Source: Ashinkailepas kermadecensis (Eukaryota; Arthropoda; Thecostraca; Neolepadidae). From it: a stretch of 64,000 nt of DNA. This document shows, piece by piece, positions 45,240-55,564 of this stretch (the stretch's first letter is position 1; each line of letters begins with the position of its first letter). The notes under the pieces were generated by a model. That model searched no databases. It had not been told where the DNA came from and was given only the letters and a program-made list of their open reading frames with translations. Made by a program: the position numbers and the translations under genes. The stretch lies in assembly GCA_034440615.1 (NCBI GenBank), contig JAOTOM010003932.1, forward strand, positions 124,001 to 188,000, in the 5' to 3' direction.

Positions 45240-45720
45240 TTTAACGCGCGAGCCGGCCAGAAGCGCGCCGCCTCGCTCGCCTAGCTAACTCTATGCATCC
45301 GGGATGAAGTGGGTCCCGCCGCTACATATTCATGGCGCCCTCTCGGCGGCAGGGCCGCTTTGTTTTTGTGCCGGCCGTCGGCGGCCAAACGGCCAGTTTC
45401 CACCGGCGGCCGGGCGGCGCCGCGCGCGCCGACGCCGACGCCGACGGCGCTCCTTTTTGCCGACGTTGCACGGACTGGCGTTGCGCCACGCGTCTGTTGA
45501 AACGCGCCAGACTGACCGGCACGTGAGAGGTGGGCGGGTCAGCTGGCTGACGCGATCGTTAGTCGACAGACGCCGACCTCGAGCGAGGTCCGACAATACG
45601 GCGTCTGTCTGCGAGCCATGTACCGCCGCCGGGGCGTCACGTGCGGCCCGGCTCGCTGTGGTCGTACTCGGGGAGAGCGACTAGTGCCGCCGGTCTGCCA
45701 GTTACGCAAAGCGACCCGCC
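45240..45720. promoter_or_regulatory. CpG-rich island, possible promoter
   Basis: High GC and CpG relative to both flanks, with (gccgac)n words at about 45427-45450. A partial CTCF-like word, gcgccctctcggcgg, lies near 45334. Frames on both strands are open because of composition. No splice or core-promoter signal is convincing. Confidence 0.25.
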
Positions 45721-45973
45721 GCACGCTCATGCATTCAGCGTCATGGCATCGACGTTGCAAGGCAACGCATTGGATGAAAGGATTGAGTGAACGCAGAACG
45801 TTCCTAACGTTTGTTGTGCTCCTTCGTGGGAAAGCTATCGAAGTGTACATCATGTGTTTCTTCTGGATCAGCACAGTTGAAGCCGGATTTGAAACACTTG
45901 TCATTCACTTTGAGTGTCCTAGCCACAGAATAACTTCTATTGGTGCAACCTTCAGGCAGACATGCACACACAC

Positions 45974-46179
45974 GCATAGGGTCGTAGCCAGAATTTTCTT
46001 GAGGGGACCAACCAAATTAATGTTATGAAATAAAGGCCGCTATCGGCGAGCGAAGCGCGCCGAAAATTTCTGGTTTTCGTATTGAACATCTCAAAATTTC
46101 TTATTTCATCTAGTGTACTTTTGGTTGCTAACATGGGGGGGGGGACGGGCGGGCCTCCAACATCCCGTGGCTGCTCCTC
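45974..46179. mobile_element. Short dispersed-repeat remnant flanked by direct repeats
   Basis: The segment begins gcatagggtcgtagccaga, holds gcgagcgaagcgcgccg and a G run, and ends ccgtggctgctcctc. The ends are loosely inverted (cgtagccag against gtggctgc). The flanks carry identical tgcacacacac words (45963-45973 and 46180-46190), possibly a target-site duplication, though a (CA)n site could give this by chance. The overall layout reminds me of G/C-tailed dispersed repeats seen in several invertebrate genomes. No family name is claimed. Confidence 0.4.
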
Positions 46180-46194
46180 TGCACACACACACAG

Positions 46195-46545
46195 AGCCAG
46201 TAGTCAAGATAGTCCTGGCCGAGCCCTTCTCACAAAATGTTGTCTGACAGCACCATTATCGTCCTTCCGCTTCTTCTTCCTGCAGAGTACTGTTTGAATT
46301 CAGTCTGAGTCTACATCGACGACCTGTTATGCCCAATTTGACTCCGGAGCGGTATACAATGTGGTCCTAATTGGCACATGCCTTCCACCCTCCACACAGA
46401 GCACATCTACCCGACCCAGCCCTTGGCCGCACGCGCCGCAGTTCAACACCGTTCTTACTCCCATTCGCAGCAGCTCCAACTCTTGCGGGCCGCAGCAGGA
46501 AAGTTGCCGCAAGCTCCGTCGGCCAGACGTTCAGCTCTCTATCCT
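46195..46545. other. Unique sequence, possible LINE-tail scrap
   Basis: The word cagtctgagtct near 46300 equals part of the (tctgag)n tail of the LINE at 8 kb, but nothing else matches. No gene recognised. Confidence 0.35.
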
Positions 46546-46547
46546 GC

Positions 46548-47225
46548 AAATAACCCACTGTCGGTGGCACAGAGTCTGTACGTCACTGGTGCAGTCCGTC
46601 CTGTAGATAACCCACTGTCGGTGGTACAGAGTCTGTACGTCACTGGTGCGTCCGTCCTGTAGATAACCCACTGTCGGTGGTACAGAGTCTGTACGTCACT
46701 CGTGCCGTCCGTCCTGTAGATAACCCACTGCCAGTGGCACAGAGTCTGCACGTCACTCGTGCCGTCCGTCCTGTAGATAACCCACTGTCAGTGATACAGA
46801 GTCTGCACGTCACTCGTGCCGTCCGTCCTGTAGATAACCCACTGTCAGTGATACAGAGTCTGCACGTCACTCGTGCCGTCCGTCCTGTAGATAACCCACT
46901 GTCAGTGATACAGAGTCTGCACGACACTCGTGCCGTCCGTCCTGTAGATAATCCACCGTCAGTGGCACAGAGTCTGTACGTCACTCGTGTCGTCCGTCCT
47001 GTAGATAATCCACTGCCAATGGTGCAGAGTCTGTACGTCACTCGTGCCGTCCGTCTTGTAGATAATCCACTGCCAGTGGTGCAGAGTCTGTACGTAATTC
47101 GTGACGTCCGTCCTGTAGATAACCCACTGTCGGTGGCACAGAGTCTGTACGTTATTCGTGCCGTCCGTCCTGTAGATAACCTAATGTCAGTGGTACAGAG
47201 TGCGTTCGTCACTCGAGCCGTACAT
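46548..47225. repeat. 57-bp minisatellite, about 12 copies
   Basis: The unit contains tgtagataacccactgtc, agagtctg(t/c)acgtcact and cgtgccgtccgtcc. 57 is a multiple of three, so plus and minus frames stay open across it, giving parts of 278- and 334-codon frames that I do not accept as genes. Middle copies with gtgatacagagtctgcac form a local homogenised group. Confidence 0.95.
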
Positions 47226-47284
47226 CCTGTTCCTTGCAGAGCACCCGTTTTGTCGATCGTAGGCCGTAACCTCTGTTCATCCTG

Positions 47285-47820
47285 CTCCCTGTATAGGACC
47301 CGTCCAGTCAGTTCCTCATGTTTCCTAAAGAGGACCCGCCCCATTAGCTCGTCCTGCTCCCTGTGGAGGAGCTGCCCAGTCAGCTCGTCCTGCTCCCTGT
47401 GGAGGAGCTGTCCAGTCAGCTCGTCCTGCTCCTTGTGGGCGAGCTCCCCGGTCATCTTTGGGAGTCGCCCTCTGTGGGGAGCTGCCCAGTCAGCTCGCCC
47501 TGCTCCCCTGTAGGAGCTGTCCATCACTCTTCTCTCCTGGAGACGCCGCCGGGTCAGCTCGTCCTGCTCCCTGTGGAGGAGCTGTCCAGTCAGCTCGTCC
47601 TGCTCCCTGTGGAGGAGCTGTCCAGTCAGCTCGTCCTGCTCCATGTGGAGGAGCTGCCCAGTCAGCTCGCCCTGCTCCCTGTGAAGGAGCTACCCAGTTA
47701 GCTCGTCCTGCTACCTGTGGAGGAGCTACCATATGAGCTCGTCCTGCTCCATGTGGAGGAGCTGCCCAGTCAGCTCGTCCTGCTCCATGTAGAGGACCTG
47801 CCCTATCAGTTTGTCTTGCT
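47285..47820. repeat. 36-bp minisatellite, about 14 copies
   Basis: The unit is cagtcagctcgtcctgctcc followed by ctgtggaggagctgtc. It directly follows the 57-bp array. An interruption near 47445-47550 holds truncated units. The minus strand reads as an REQDELTGQLLH repeat, an in-frame consequence of the 36-bp length. Confidence 0.93.
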
Positions 47821-48099
47821 TCCTGTATAGGTGCCGGTCTGTCGGTCAGCCGCCGGCACTATGTCTGTTGGTGGTGCGTGGCGGACGGTCGGCTGCCCAC
47901 CCCATGGCAGACACACCCGCACTTGACGCTGAGCCGCCTCACCGGCCGGCAGGCGAGGCACGTTCTCCCAGACCGTGGCACGTGCCTACAGCGCCACTCG
48001 TGAGGCATTCGCTTCACTCCGGCGACAAGTGTCCGTCGTGCTACTGTCAGGCTTGCGCTGACCTGACCTGGCCGAGGCTGACGTCAGCGGGCCGACGAG

Positions 48100-48365
48100 T
48101 TCTGTGCAACACTTGTGACCCGGCTCTGCGACACTTGTGACGCGGTTCTGCGACACTTGTGACGCGACTCTGCGACGCTCGTGACGCGCCTCTGCGACAC
48201 TCGCGACGCGGCTCTGCGACACTCGTGACGCGGCTCTGCGACACTCGTGACGCGGCTCTGCGACACTCGTGACGCGACTCTGCGGCGCTCGTGACGTGGC
48301 TCTGTGACACTCGTGACGCGGCACTGCGACACTCGTGACGCGGCTCTGCGACACTCGTGACGCGC
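48100..48365. repeat. 22-bp minisatellite, about 12 copies
   Basis: The unit is gtgacgcggctctgcgacact. Variants are cttgtgac, ctcgtgac and gactctgcg. The array ends at the start of a GC-rich unique region. Confidence 0.95.
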
Positions 48366-48835
48366 GCCGGCCGTCGACGCCGGTCGCGTGGGAGCCGACC
48401 GCTCGTGGCGGTCGACGCGGCGCACGCCAGTCGCTAATGCGACGCGAGCGGCGACGGCGGCGTGTCGCGTCCTCCCGTCGGCCGGCCGCGGACAGTGCGG
48501 CGATCGCGGCGCACGCGGCGCGCTTTACGACCGACGCGGCCCACCTCGTGAACGCCCCCGCCAGGACGGCGATCGGAAATCCATAACGCGACGGGACGCT
48601 GCGCACGGCCGACGCGGCGCGAGGCAAACACGGCGCACAGTGCGGCGGCTGACCTCTGTCCGGCCTGCTGTTGGCCCGTGGCGAGCCGGCCGCCGGCCCG
48701 TTCACAACGACCGCCGCGCGCCAGCTGCCGGCACCGGGTCTGCGCACGGAGCCGACGACGGCGACGGAGCCGACGACGGCGACGCGAGCGGACCTGGAGA
48801 CACAAACCGAGCCGAGTCCAGGTGGGAGCTGAGTA
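48366..48835. promoter_or_regulatory. Very GC- and CpG-rich region, possible promoter or exon
   Basis: Dense CpG with a short (gacggc)n-type run near 48755-48790. A fair splice-donor-like site, cag|gtggga, lies at about 48820-48828 at its right edge. The arrangement resembles the 9.0-9.8 kb island but is less convincing. Confidence 0.25.
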
Positions 48836-48839
48836 CGAA

Positions 48840-49325
48840 CAGCACGCTGTGACGGGAGTGCAGGCGTACTGGAGTCGCGAGCGGCGCTGTGGACTAAAAT
48901 GGCGACTAGTCCGCGGCCAGCTGGCTAGTCGGTGTCGACCAGCACCAGTGTGTGGTGACCGGGAGGCAACATTGGCAAGTGTAGTGTCCAGGTCCGCCTG
49001 CAGTCTTCAGTTGTGGTGTTCGGGTCGGGGTATAGGCCCCAGCCGCAGTGCGCAGTCGCGGGTGCGGTCTTCAGGTGCTGTTTCCTGAACCCGTCAGCAG
49101 CATGGCCAGTGCCCGTCGGATGCGACAAGTGCGTCTGAGACGGTGTCAGAGTCTCCAACCGATCCACAGCATGGAACACGCAGGCAAGTGATGGTATCGG
49201 GGGAATTAGGGATGCTCTGGGGGAGAAAACTAATTAGCCACTGCTCTGAGGCTGGTAAACAGTAAGGGACAATGAGGAAATATATAGAGTAATAAAATAG
49301 AGTTGTGTACCAGGCGTCAATCAAG
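48840..49325. other. Unique sequence, no gene seen
   Basis: GC falls gradually. A GC-type donor-like word, caggcaagt, is present at 49171-49179. No gene recognised. Confidence 0.35.
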
Positions 49326-49329
49326 GTGG

Positions 49330-51090
49330 AAATTCAAGGATGATACATGATGTTTAAAGGGCAAGCACACCCAATTGATAATACCTGGCCGACTCAGCGA
49401 CCTTGGCTCCTTTGTGCTATCCTTGGAACACAACTTCTCGCTTCTCTCACACTGTCGGACCAAAAACGACATAGAAATAAATGCTCAAGAAATGCAAATG
49501 CTAATTATCGGCTCGTGTCAAAACATTCGAAAACGCCCACAGATAACCATAATTTTGATGGGTGCCACTGTCGTCGGGACGCTCAGCGTAAAATCTCTAC
49601 ATGCTTTCGACCCAAATATGACGCTCGCAAGCCACACTGATGACGTTGTTCAGAGATGCATCGGAATGCTCTGGGCTTAAGGCACACAAAGCGTGGCCTT
49701 CCCGGTCTGTCGCGATTATCCTAGTTCAAGGACTGGTATCAACCGTGATAAGATATTGCTTTAGTGTTTACGGAGCCTCCAACGTCATACAAGTCAGGAC
49801 ATCTTCAGAAATGATGGCCTTTGCCACCAGCGTGACATCTTGACGGAGAAAATGTGATCGTATTAGTGATGCTTCAGTGCAACTTGACTGGCTATCCGCC
49901 GAAAACATGTCCTTGTATCACTCTTTCAATGTACTCAAAAGTGTTGTCAGCATCACTTCCTGAAACATTGGAGAAACGTCACCAGACATGACGCCACCAT
50001 CCATAGACAGACATGACGTCAGCGTCACCGTTACCACCAGACATGACGTGCGTCATCGAACCACGCGGCAGGCACGTCATCTACAGACCACGCCCGAAGG
50101 ACCGAGTTTCATCGAACCACGGGGCAGGCACGTCATCTACAGACCACGCCCGAAGGACCGAGTTTCATCAAACCACGCGGCAGGCACGGCATCTACAGAC
50201 CACGCCCGAAGGACCGAGTTTCATCGAACCACGCGGCAGGCACGGCATCTACAGACCACGCCCGAAGGACCGAGTTTCATCGAACCACGCGGCAGGCACG
50301 GCATCTACAGACCACGCCCGAAGGACCGAGTTTCATCGAACCACGCGGCAGGCACGTCATCTACAGACCACGCCCGAAGGACCGAGTTTCATCGAACCAC
50401 GGGGCAGGCACGTCATCTACAGACCACGCCCGAAGGACCGAGTTTCATCGAACCACGCGGCAGGCACGGCATCTACAGACCACGCCCGAAGGACCGAGTT
50501 TCATCGAACCACGGGGCAGGCACGGCATCTACAGACCACGCCCGAAGGACCGAGTTTCATCGACAGACCACGGGGCAGGCACGGCATCTACAGACCACGC
50601 CGGCAGGCACCGAGTTTCATCGACAGACCACGCGGCAGGCACGGCATCTACAGACCACGCCCGAAGGACCGAGTTCGTGAGACGCACGCTTACCTTTTCG
50701 ACAGTGACCGCCTACAACGCGTTCCCACAAAACGTGCGTCAGCTCGACCTGGTACATTTTAAAAGACAACTGAAAACAGATCTACATCAGTAGCGTGTCA
50801 CAGGAGTCCAGGGGGTGGGACTTTGTGTGCTTTTGAGGGAGCCCGGACCACCTGGAAACTATCACGAGCCAACCAATAATTTAAGCTTTTAACATGTGAT
50901 TATATGGAGCGGATCCCCTCCAACTACTTTGTGTGCTCTAATTTCCTCCATGTATCGCGCTCCTCCGCCCGGCAATACTCTCGGTGGAGCTTGGCACCTG
51001 CAGATGGCTCGACCAGCGGCACAACCTTGTTCTTTACTTGCTATGTATGACACGAAATATGTATGTGTAATTGCTTAGCTTAGTTTAGTT
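49330..51090 (+). mobile_element. Decayed LINE copy interrupted by its own minisatellite
   Basis: Coding remains start near a decayed Asp-Asp region (gatgatac at about 49340) and continue as EHNFSLLSHCRTKNDIEINA, GATVVGTLSVKSLHAFDPNM, and then, after a frame change near 49680, SVAIILVQGLVSTVIRYCFS. Landmarks such as MTLASHTDDVVQRC and RYCFSVYGASN mark it as a LINE reverse transcriptase. The 56-bp array follows at 50044-50680. Beyond it the LINE resumes with TLTFSTVTAYNAFPQNVRQL and ends at a stop at about 50791-50793. About 300 bp of AT-rich 3' sequence follows. Stops and frameshifts make it inactive. Confidence 0.8.
50044..50680 (+). repeat. 56-bp minisatellite inside the LINE, about 11 copies
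   Basis: The unit contains ccacgcggcaggcacg(t/g)c, atctacagaccacgcccg and aaggaccgagtttcatcgaa. At 56 bp the reading frame rotates with every copy, so the host LINE frame is destroyed. Variants are cggggc/cgcggc and gtcatc/ggcatc. The last two copies carry a 'gacaga' insertion and one has a cggcaggcacc replacement. The right boundary, gaccgagttcgtgagacgc, leads straight into conserved LINE sequence. Confidence 0.95.
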
Positions 51091-51099
51091 TACTTGAAT

Positions 51100-52930
51100 A
51101 GCATCTACGGTTATGGGAGCCCAGCGACGGATGCAGCTGGACAGCTAAAACACGGACGACACGCTCCTACCACCCGCGTGCATGCTGGGAATAACGTGAG
51201 GCATGTAACAGCCATGTGGATGAATCTGACCCACGATGCACAATAAATAAATTAATACGTAAGCAAATAAACGTATTATAAAATAAATGAATATAATGAA
51301 TAAACCAAGCAACCAAATGACATCTAAAGGGATATTCCCACGGCAACGTTCAGACTATCAAGTAGGCTGTCAGACAAATTCACAGACCCAGCTCGTAATC
51401 GGATCGGCATGCCTTTACGCGCGTAAATTGGTAGCAAGCGTACGATCGGTAAGGAAGCGAGAAAGAAAGCAGAAAACCGTCGAATTTAATGACAACGTTT
51501 ATGACTGGTGGCGAAAGAGCTGATCAGCTGAGTGGGCGAATTCAACCGGAGGCTATCTATGAAGCAACGGTATACCACCGTTCAGCTTCAAGCCATCAAA
51601 TCTGCAGCTAGCTTGGCGATCATACCATTGCAATGGCGAAATGCCGCACGTGAGATCATGCGAGTATGGAATCGAGCCGTTAAGCCCACACAGGCGGATC
51701 AAAATCGATCCGCCCGCTCCGGCTCCTGCATGTGAAATGACCCCGATTATCGGGGCGGGGTCCAGTTGTGGTTTTGTCATCGTACACTTCATGTCCTGCG
51801 TTTGGGAGCTGGTGTGTGTAAGTTGCGCAACATGTTCTGCACACCGAAATAGTACACGCGAGCTAGCAATCCAAGACTTGGGCGAGCCCTGTGCAATAGT
51901 TTACATGAATATTCACACTGAAAGTTCAGGGTCAGAGCCTGAGGTACTTGATGATGATGTCATCTTGTAGAGGTTCTCAAGCTGTGTTCAGGTCGTTGAT
52001 GCACCATCCTGATCTGGCATTAGCATCAATGTGGACATTTCCTCACTAGTTCGATATGTTGTTCAATTTGTGCATGCATATGTGAACTATCAACCAGATG
52101 TTGTTTTCAACCAGTGCTCCGGTTCTGAGCAGTTTTCACGGTCTTTTTCCTAAGCTCGTTCGCTCCCTCCCTTCTTTCAATACTTAGCATAATAAAATAT
52201 GGAGCTACACCAAAAAAAAAAAATATATTCTGCTGAGAATAACTTCTGCATTGCTCCAGCCCGAAAACGTGTCAGATCATCTGACTGGTCAGACCACTCA
52301 CCTTTAAATATTTGTGATGTTTGTCATGATTTACCTAATGCATGCATTCCCTCTCCTCCATCCTTCTTCCAACAGCTTCCACAAAGGACTACACAACTCT
52401 CGTCTAGTACGATGCTGCATTTGCTCGAAATAATGACTGCTGACGTTTACAGTCATAGCAGTAGACTCGTGGTTCCAATGCTCGGCTTTGCTATTTCCAT
52501 AGAACAACTAATATGGCGATGGTGCGTGAGAAAGAGAGGTGGCCCGTGAGAACAACTAATATGGATGTGATGCATGAGACTGCTAAGCTATCCTACTCGA
52601 TATATACTTTGGAGATAACACTGCTGCGGAGCAAAGATTCTGCTGTTTTTACCTGCACCAACCAAGCATGTACTTTTCAAACAAGAAGGGTGGCCAATAA
52701 GCTGTGTGAAGTTATTCCTCGAAGCCCAGTTTATCTTCAATAGGCGGCTCTAATACGACAATCAGCAGGTACTGGCGCAATAATGTTTCCCCTGGGCCCT
52801 CAACACGGCCAAGGTTGCCCTTGCTGAGCAAGTTCGTACTCCGTCAAAATCGTGAAAAAGGACCATCTTTGGCATTCATACTTCAATCAGCATGCAGTCC
52901 GCCAGCCTGCAACACTCACCGTTCTAGCGG
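51100..52930. other. Unique AT-rich sequence, no gene recognised
   Basis: Includes a poly(A) run of 12 at about 52209-52221. Open frames up to 116 codons overlap on both strands without recognised domains. Confidence 0.4.
51693..51755. other. Two neighbouring perfect hairpins
   Basis: GGCGGATC, loop AAAATC, GATCCGCC (51693-51714) is followed 26 bp later by CCCCGAT-T-ATCGGGG (51741-51755). Neither is part of a tandem repeat. Confidence 0.7.
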
Positions 52931-52934
52931 GGGA

Positions 52935-53492
52935 ATGCCTGCAGTCCCGTTGACACCAATTTGTATGGAGGAGCCTACGTCACTGTGCCGTTCGTCTCGT
53001 GTCCAGATTGGTGCTCTCCCACTGCACGTGATAGCAGCTCGCTGTAGTCAGTCTCACCATGCAGCCACATGCTATTTTACAGCTACCAAATTCCTACTTA
53101 TGTATAGCATGCTCTCAATAAGACCGTTCAATGGGCCTGGCGTCATCCCGGGAACCGTTCCGGTGATACTCTCTTGTGAGAGATCAGTGTTTCTGGATAG
53201 GCACAGAGCGGCATCGCAGTTTCCATTTGTAAGGTGCTTAGTGGGCCATCCATGGGTGTCGATCGAAGTTGGCATATACAATTCCACATTTTGTCTTGCA
53301 ACACCCCAGTTCTACTTTGATAGGGCTCAAAAAGCGCACTACAGGATACGTCAAAATAAATCAATGCACCATTCCGTTGATGAGGTGACAACTAACGTGA
53401 ATTACGCGACCATAACCTATTCAAATTTATCCATCTATTCCATTACACCAGCTGGGGAGCGTCATTACCGCCTGCTGACACTTTCATTGTGA
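52935..53492 (+). CDS. Unrecognised 185-codon open frame
   Basis: This frame runs from an ATG at 52935 to a TGA at 53490-53492 and is open upstream to about 52815, making it one of the longest non-repetitive frames in the window. Composition is unremarkable (several Cys, Ser and aromatic residues), with no signal peptide, transmembrane pattern or motif I recognise. A stop-free run of about 225 codons is uncommon by chance, but with six frames over 64 kb it is not excluded. Minus-strand frames overlap it. It could be part of an unknown transposon, an exon, or nothing. Confidence 0.2.
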   Translation: MPAVPLTPICMEEPTSLCRSSRVQIGALPLHVIAARCSQSHHAATCYFTATKFLLMYSMLSIRPFNGPGVIPGTVPVILSCERSVFLDRHRAASQFPFVRCLVGHPWVSIEVGIYNSTFCLATPQFYFDRAQKAHYRIRQNKSMHHSVDEVTTNVNYATITYSNLSIYSITPAGERHYRLLTLSL

Positions 53493-53499
53493 AAGCACC

Positions 53500-53980
53500 G
53501 AAGCCTGTCCCTTCTTCCGAGAGCCGCTGTCTCCTGACTAGAGTTTGAGGTACCGGTGCGCCGCGAGTTGTCTTGCGAGGCGAGTTGAAGGCACCTGGAA
53601 CACCAACTCTCGTGTAGTTTGACCAAAGAGTGGAGCTTACTAGCGCAGTTGCAGTTTTAGCGCTTTCGCTATCGCTATGGGAGCACTCTCTGTTGAAAGT
53701 TCGGCCGGTGAAGAGTGCTCGCTCACCAAGCCTCGAGTTGGGGCTGGTGAGCGGCGTCCACTCCTCTCGGAGTTGACACTCGACAGAGTGTGGCCTGTTC
53801 CCGTGCTGGGAGCCCGACGGCGTCTGTGGTCAGAGTCGCGGCCGCCTGCCTCCTCGCCCGCGCGCTCCGTGTTTCCGAAAACCACTAACTGGCGACCGAC
53901 TCTCACGTGCACCGCCACTTCTCACGCTCCTCGCCCGAGGACACACGGCGCGCCTTCTGCTGGCCGCGTCGCCCTCCGAT
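53500..53980. other. GC-rich unique segment
   Basis: Contains a small hairpin ACACTC-GACA-GAGTGT near 53776-53791. No gene recognised. Confidence 0.4.
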
Positions 53981-53984
53981 CTCC

Positions 53985-54115
53985 CGTCATCGACGGTGGT
54001 CGCGCCGTCTGATTTCCCGCCATCGACGGTGGTCGCGCCGTCTGATCTCCCGCCATCGACGGTGGTCGCGCCGTCTAATCTCCCGCCATCGACGGTGGTC
54101 GCGCCGTCCCCACGC
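53985..54115. repeat. 33-bp minisatellite, 4 copies
   Basis: The unit is catcgacggtggtcgcgccg followed by tctgatctcccgc. The copies are nearly identical. Confidence 0.95.
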
Positions 54116-54234
54116 GCCATTCAGGCGAGTAACCTGTCGCGCCTTGAGAGATGAATATTCACACCTCGCCGGTTTGTAGTGATGGAGCGATGGTCGAGCT
54201 GGCTTCCCGGCACGACGGCGCAACGGCACGCGCC

Positions 54235-54812
54235 TGAGCAGCTCGACATCGTCGCCTGAGCAGCTCGACATCGTCGCCTGAGCAGGCTGACAGCGACACT
54301 GCATCATCTCCTGAGCAGGTCCACAGCGACGCTACATCATCTCCTGAGCAGGTCCACAGCGATGCTACATCATCTCCTGAGCAGGTCCACAGCGACGCAC
54401 ATCATCTCCGGAGCAAATAGACAGCGACGCTACATCATCTCCTGAGCAAGTCGACAACGACGTTATGTCGTCGCCTGAGCAGCTCGACATCGTCGCCTGA
54501 GCAGGCCGACAGCGACACTGCATCATCTCCTGAGGGTCCACAGCGACGCTACATCATCTCCTGAGCAGGTCCACAGCGACGCTACATCATCTCCTGAGCA
54601 GGTCCACAGCGACGCTACATCATCGCCTGAGCAGGCCGACAGCGACACTGCATCATCTCCTGAGCAGGTCCACGCGACGCTACATCATCTCCTGAGCAGG
54701 TCCACAGCGACGCACATCATCTCCGGAGCAAATAGACAGCGACGCTACATCATCTCCTGAGCAAGTCGACAACGACGTTATGTCGTCGCCTGAGCAGGTT
54801 GACAGCGACGCT
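54235..54812. repeat. 33-bp minisatellite with a higher-order duplication
   Basis: The basic unit is catcatctcctgagcaggtc + cacagcgacgcta. Variant units with ccggagcaaatagacagcg, aagtcgacaacgacgttatg and tcgtcgcctgagcag occur in the same order at about 54391-54480 and 54704-54794. A block of about 313 bp was therefore duplicated as a whole. Confidence 0.93.
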
Positions 54813-54834
54813 ACAACCGAGCACAGACAATCGA

Positions 54835-55095
54835 GCCAGTCGAGAGTCGCTACAGGCAGTCGACGTGCCCTAAAACACAAACCCACCACCACCACCGAGA
54901 GTCGCTACAGGTAGTCGACGCGCCCTAAAACATAAACCCACCACCACCACTACCGAGAGTCGCTACAGGCAGTCGACGCGCCCTGAAACACAAACCCACC
55001 ACCACCACTACCGAGAGTCGCTACAGGCAGTCGACGCGCCCTAAAACACAAACCCACCACCACCACCACCACCACCACCACCACCGAGAGTCGCT
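54835..55095. repeat. ~62-66-bp repeat with an internal (CAC)n, 4 copies
   Basis: Each copy has gagagtcgctacaggcagtc, gacgcgccctaaaacacaaa and then (ccaccac)n. The terminal copy carries an expanded CAC run at about 55050-55084. Length differences come from the trinucleotide tract. Confidence 0.93.
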
Positions 55096-55099
55096 ATGT

Positions 55100-55560
55100 C
55101 TGTCGAGCCTGGAGCAGCCGAGCGTGATTGTGCTGCTTGTCTCACGGTCGGATGGTACGTGAGGCTGGCGGGTTCCCATGAGTGGTGGCTGTTTTTGGTC
55201 GCGCCTGCCTTGATTACCGCTGTATCTGCGGACAACGATGCTGGCACATCTAGTCTGAGCCGGCCGACAGCAAAGAAGCACTCCACGCGTTTTCGATTCC
55301 GGTGGCGAAGTCTTTGCACGTCAATTATTTCCATACAGCGTCACAAGCGTCAGGATAAACATTAACGGGTTGAGGGGACATATCCTCCTTTTAAAACACC
55401 CAAGACCAAATTACATTGCTGAGCGACATGGTCTGGATTGGCCGATGTGCACACTCAGACCTTGGGGGAGGGAAACAACCTGACCCGGACGAGGGACTCG
55501 ACCGGGCCTAGACTGGGGGGAGGGGGGGGAGGGGCGGCCCCGCCGGATGTGACTCATGGG
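55100..55560. other. Unique sequence between arrays
   Basis: Has a G-rich run near 55517-55532. No gene recognised. Confidence 0.45.
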
Positions 55561-55564
55561 AACC

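Noticed and set aside
46640..47644. Minus-strand frame of 334 codons across two arrays
   Set aside because: Both arrays have periods divisible by three, so openness carries no weight. The opposite strand is open for 278 codons over the same region.
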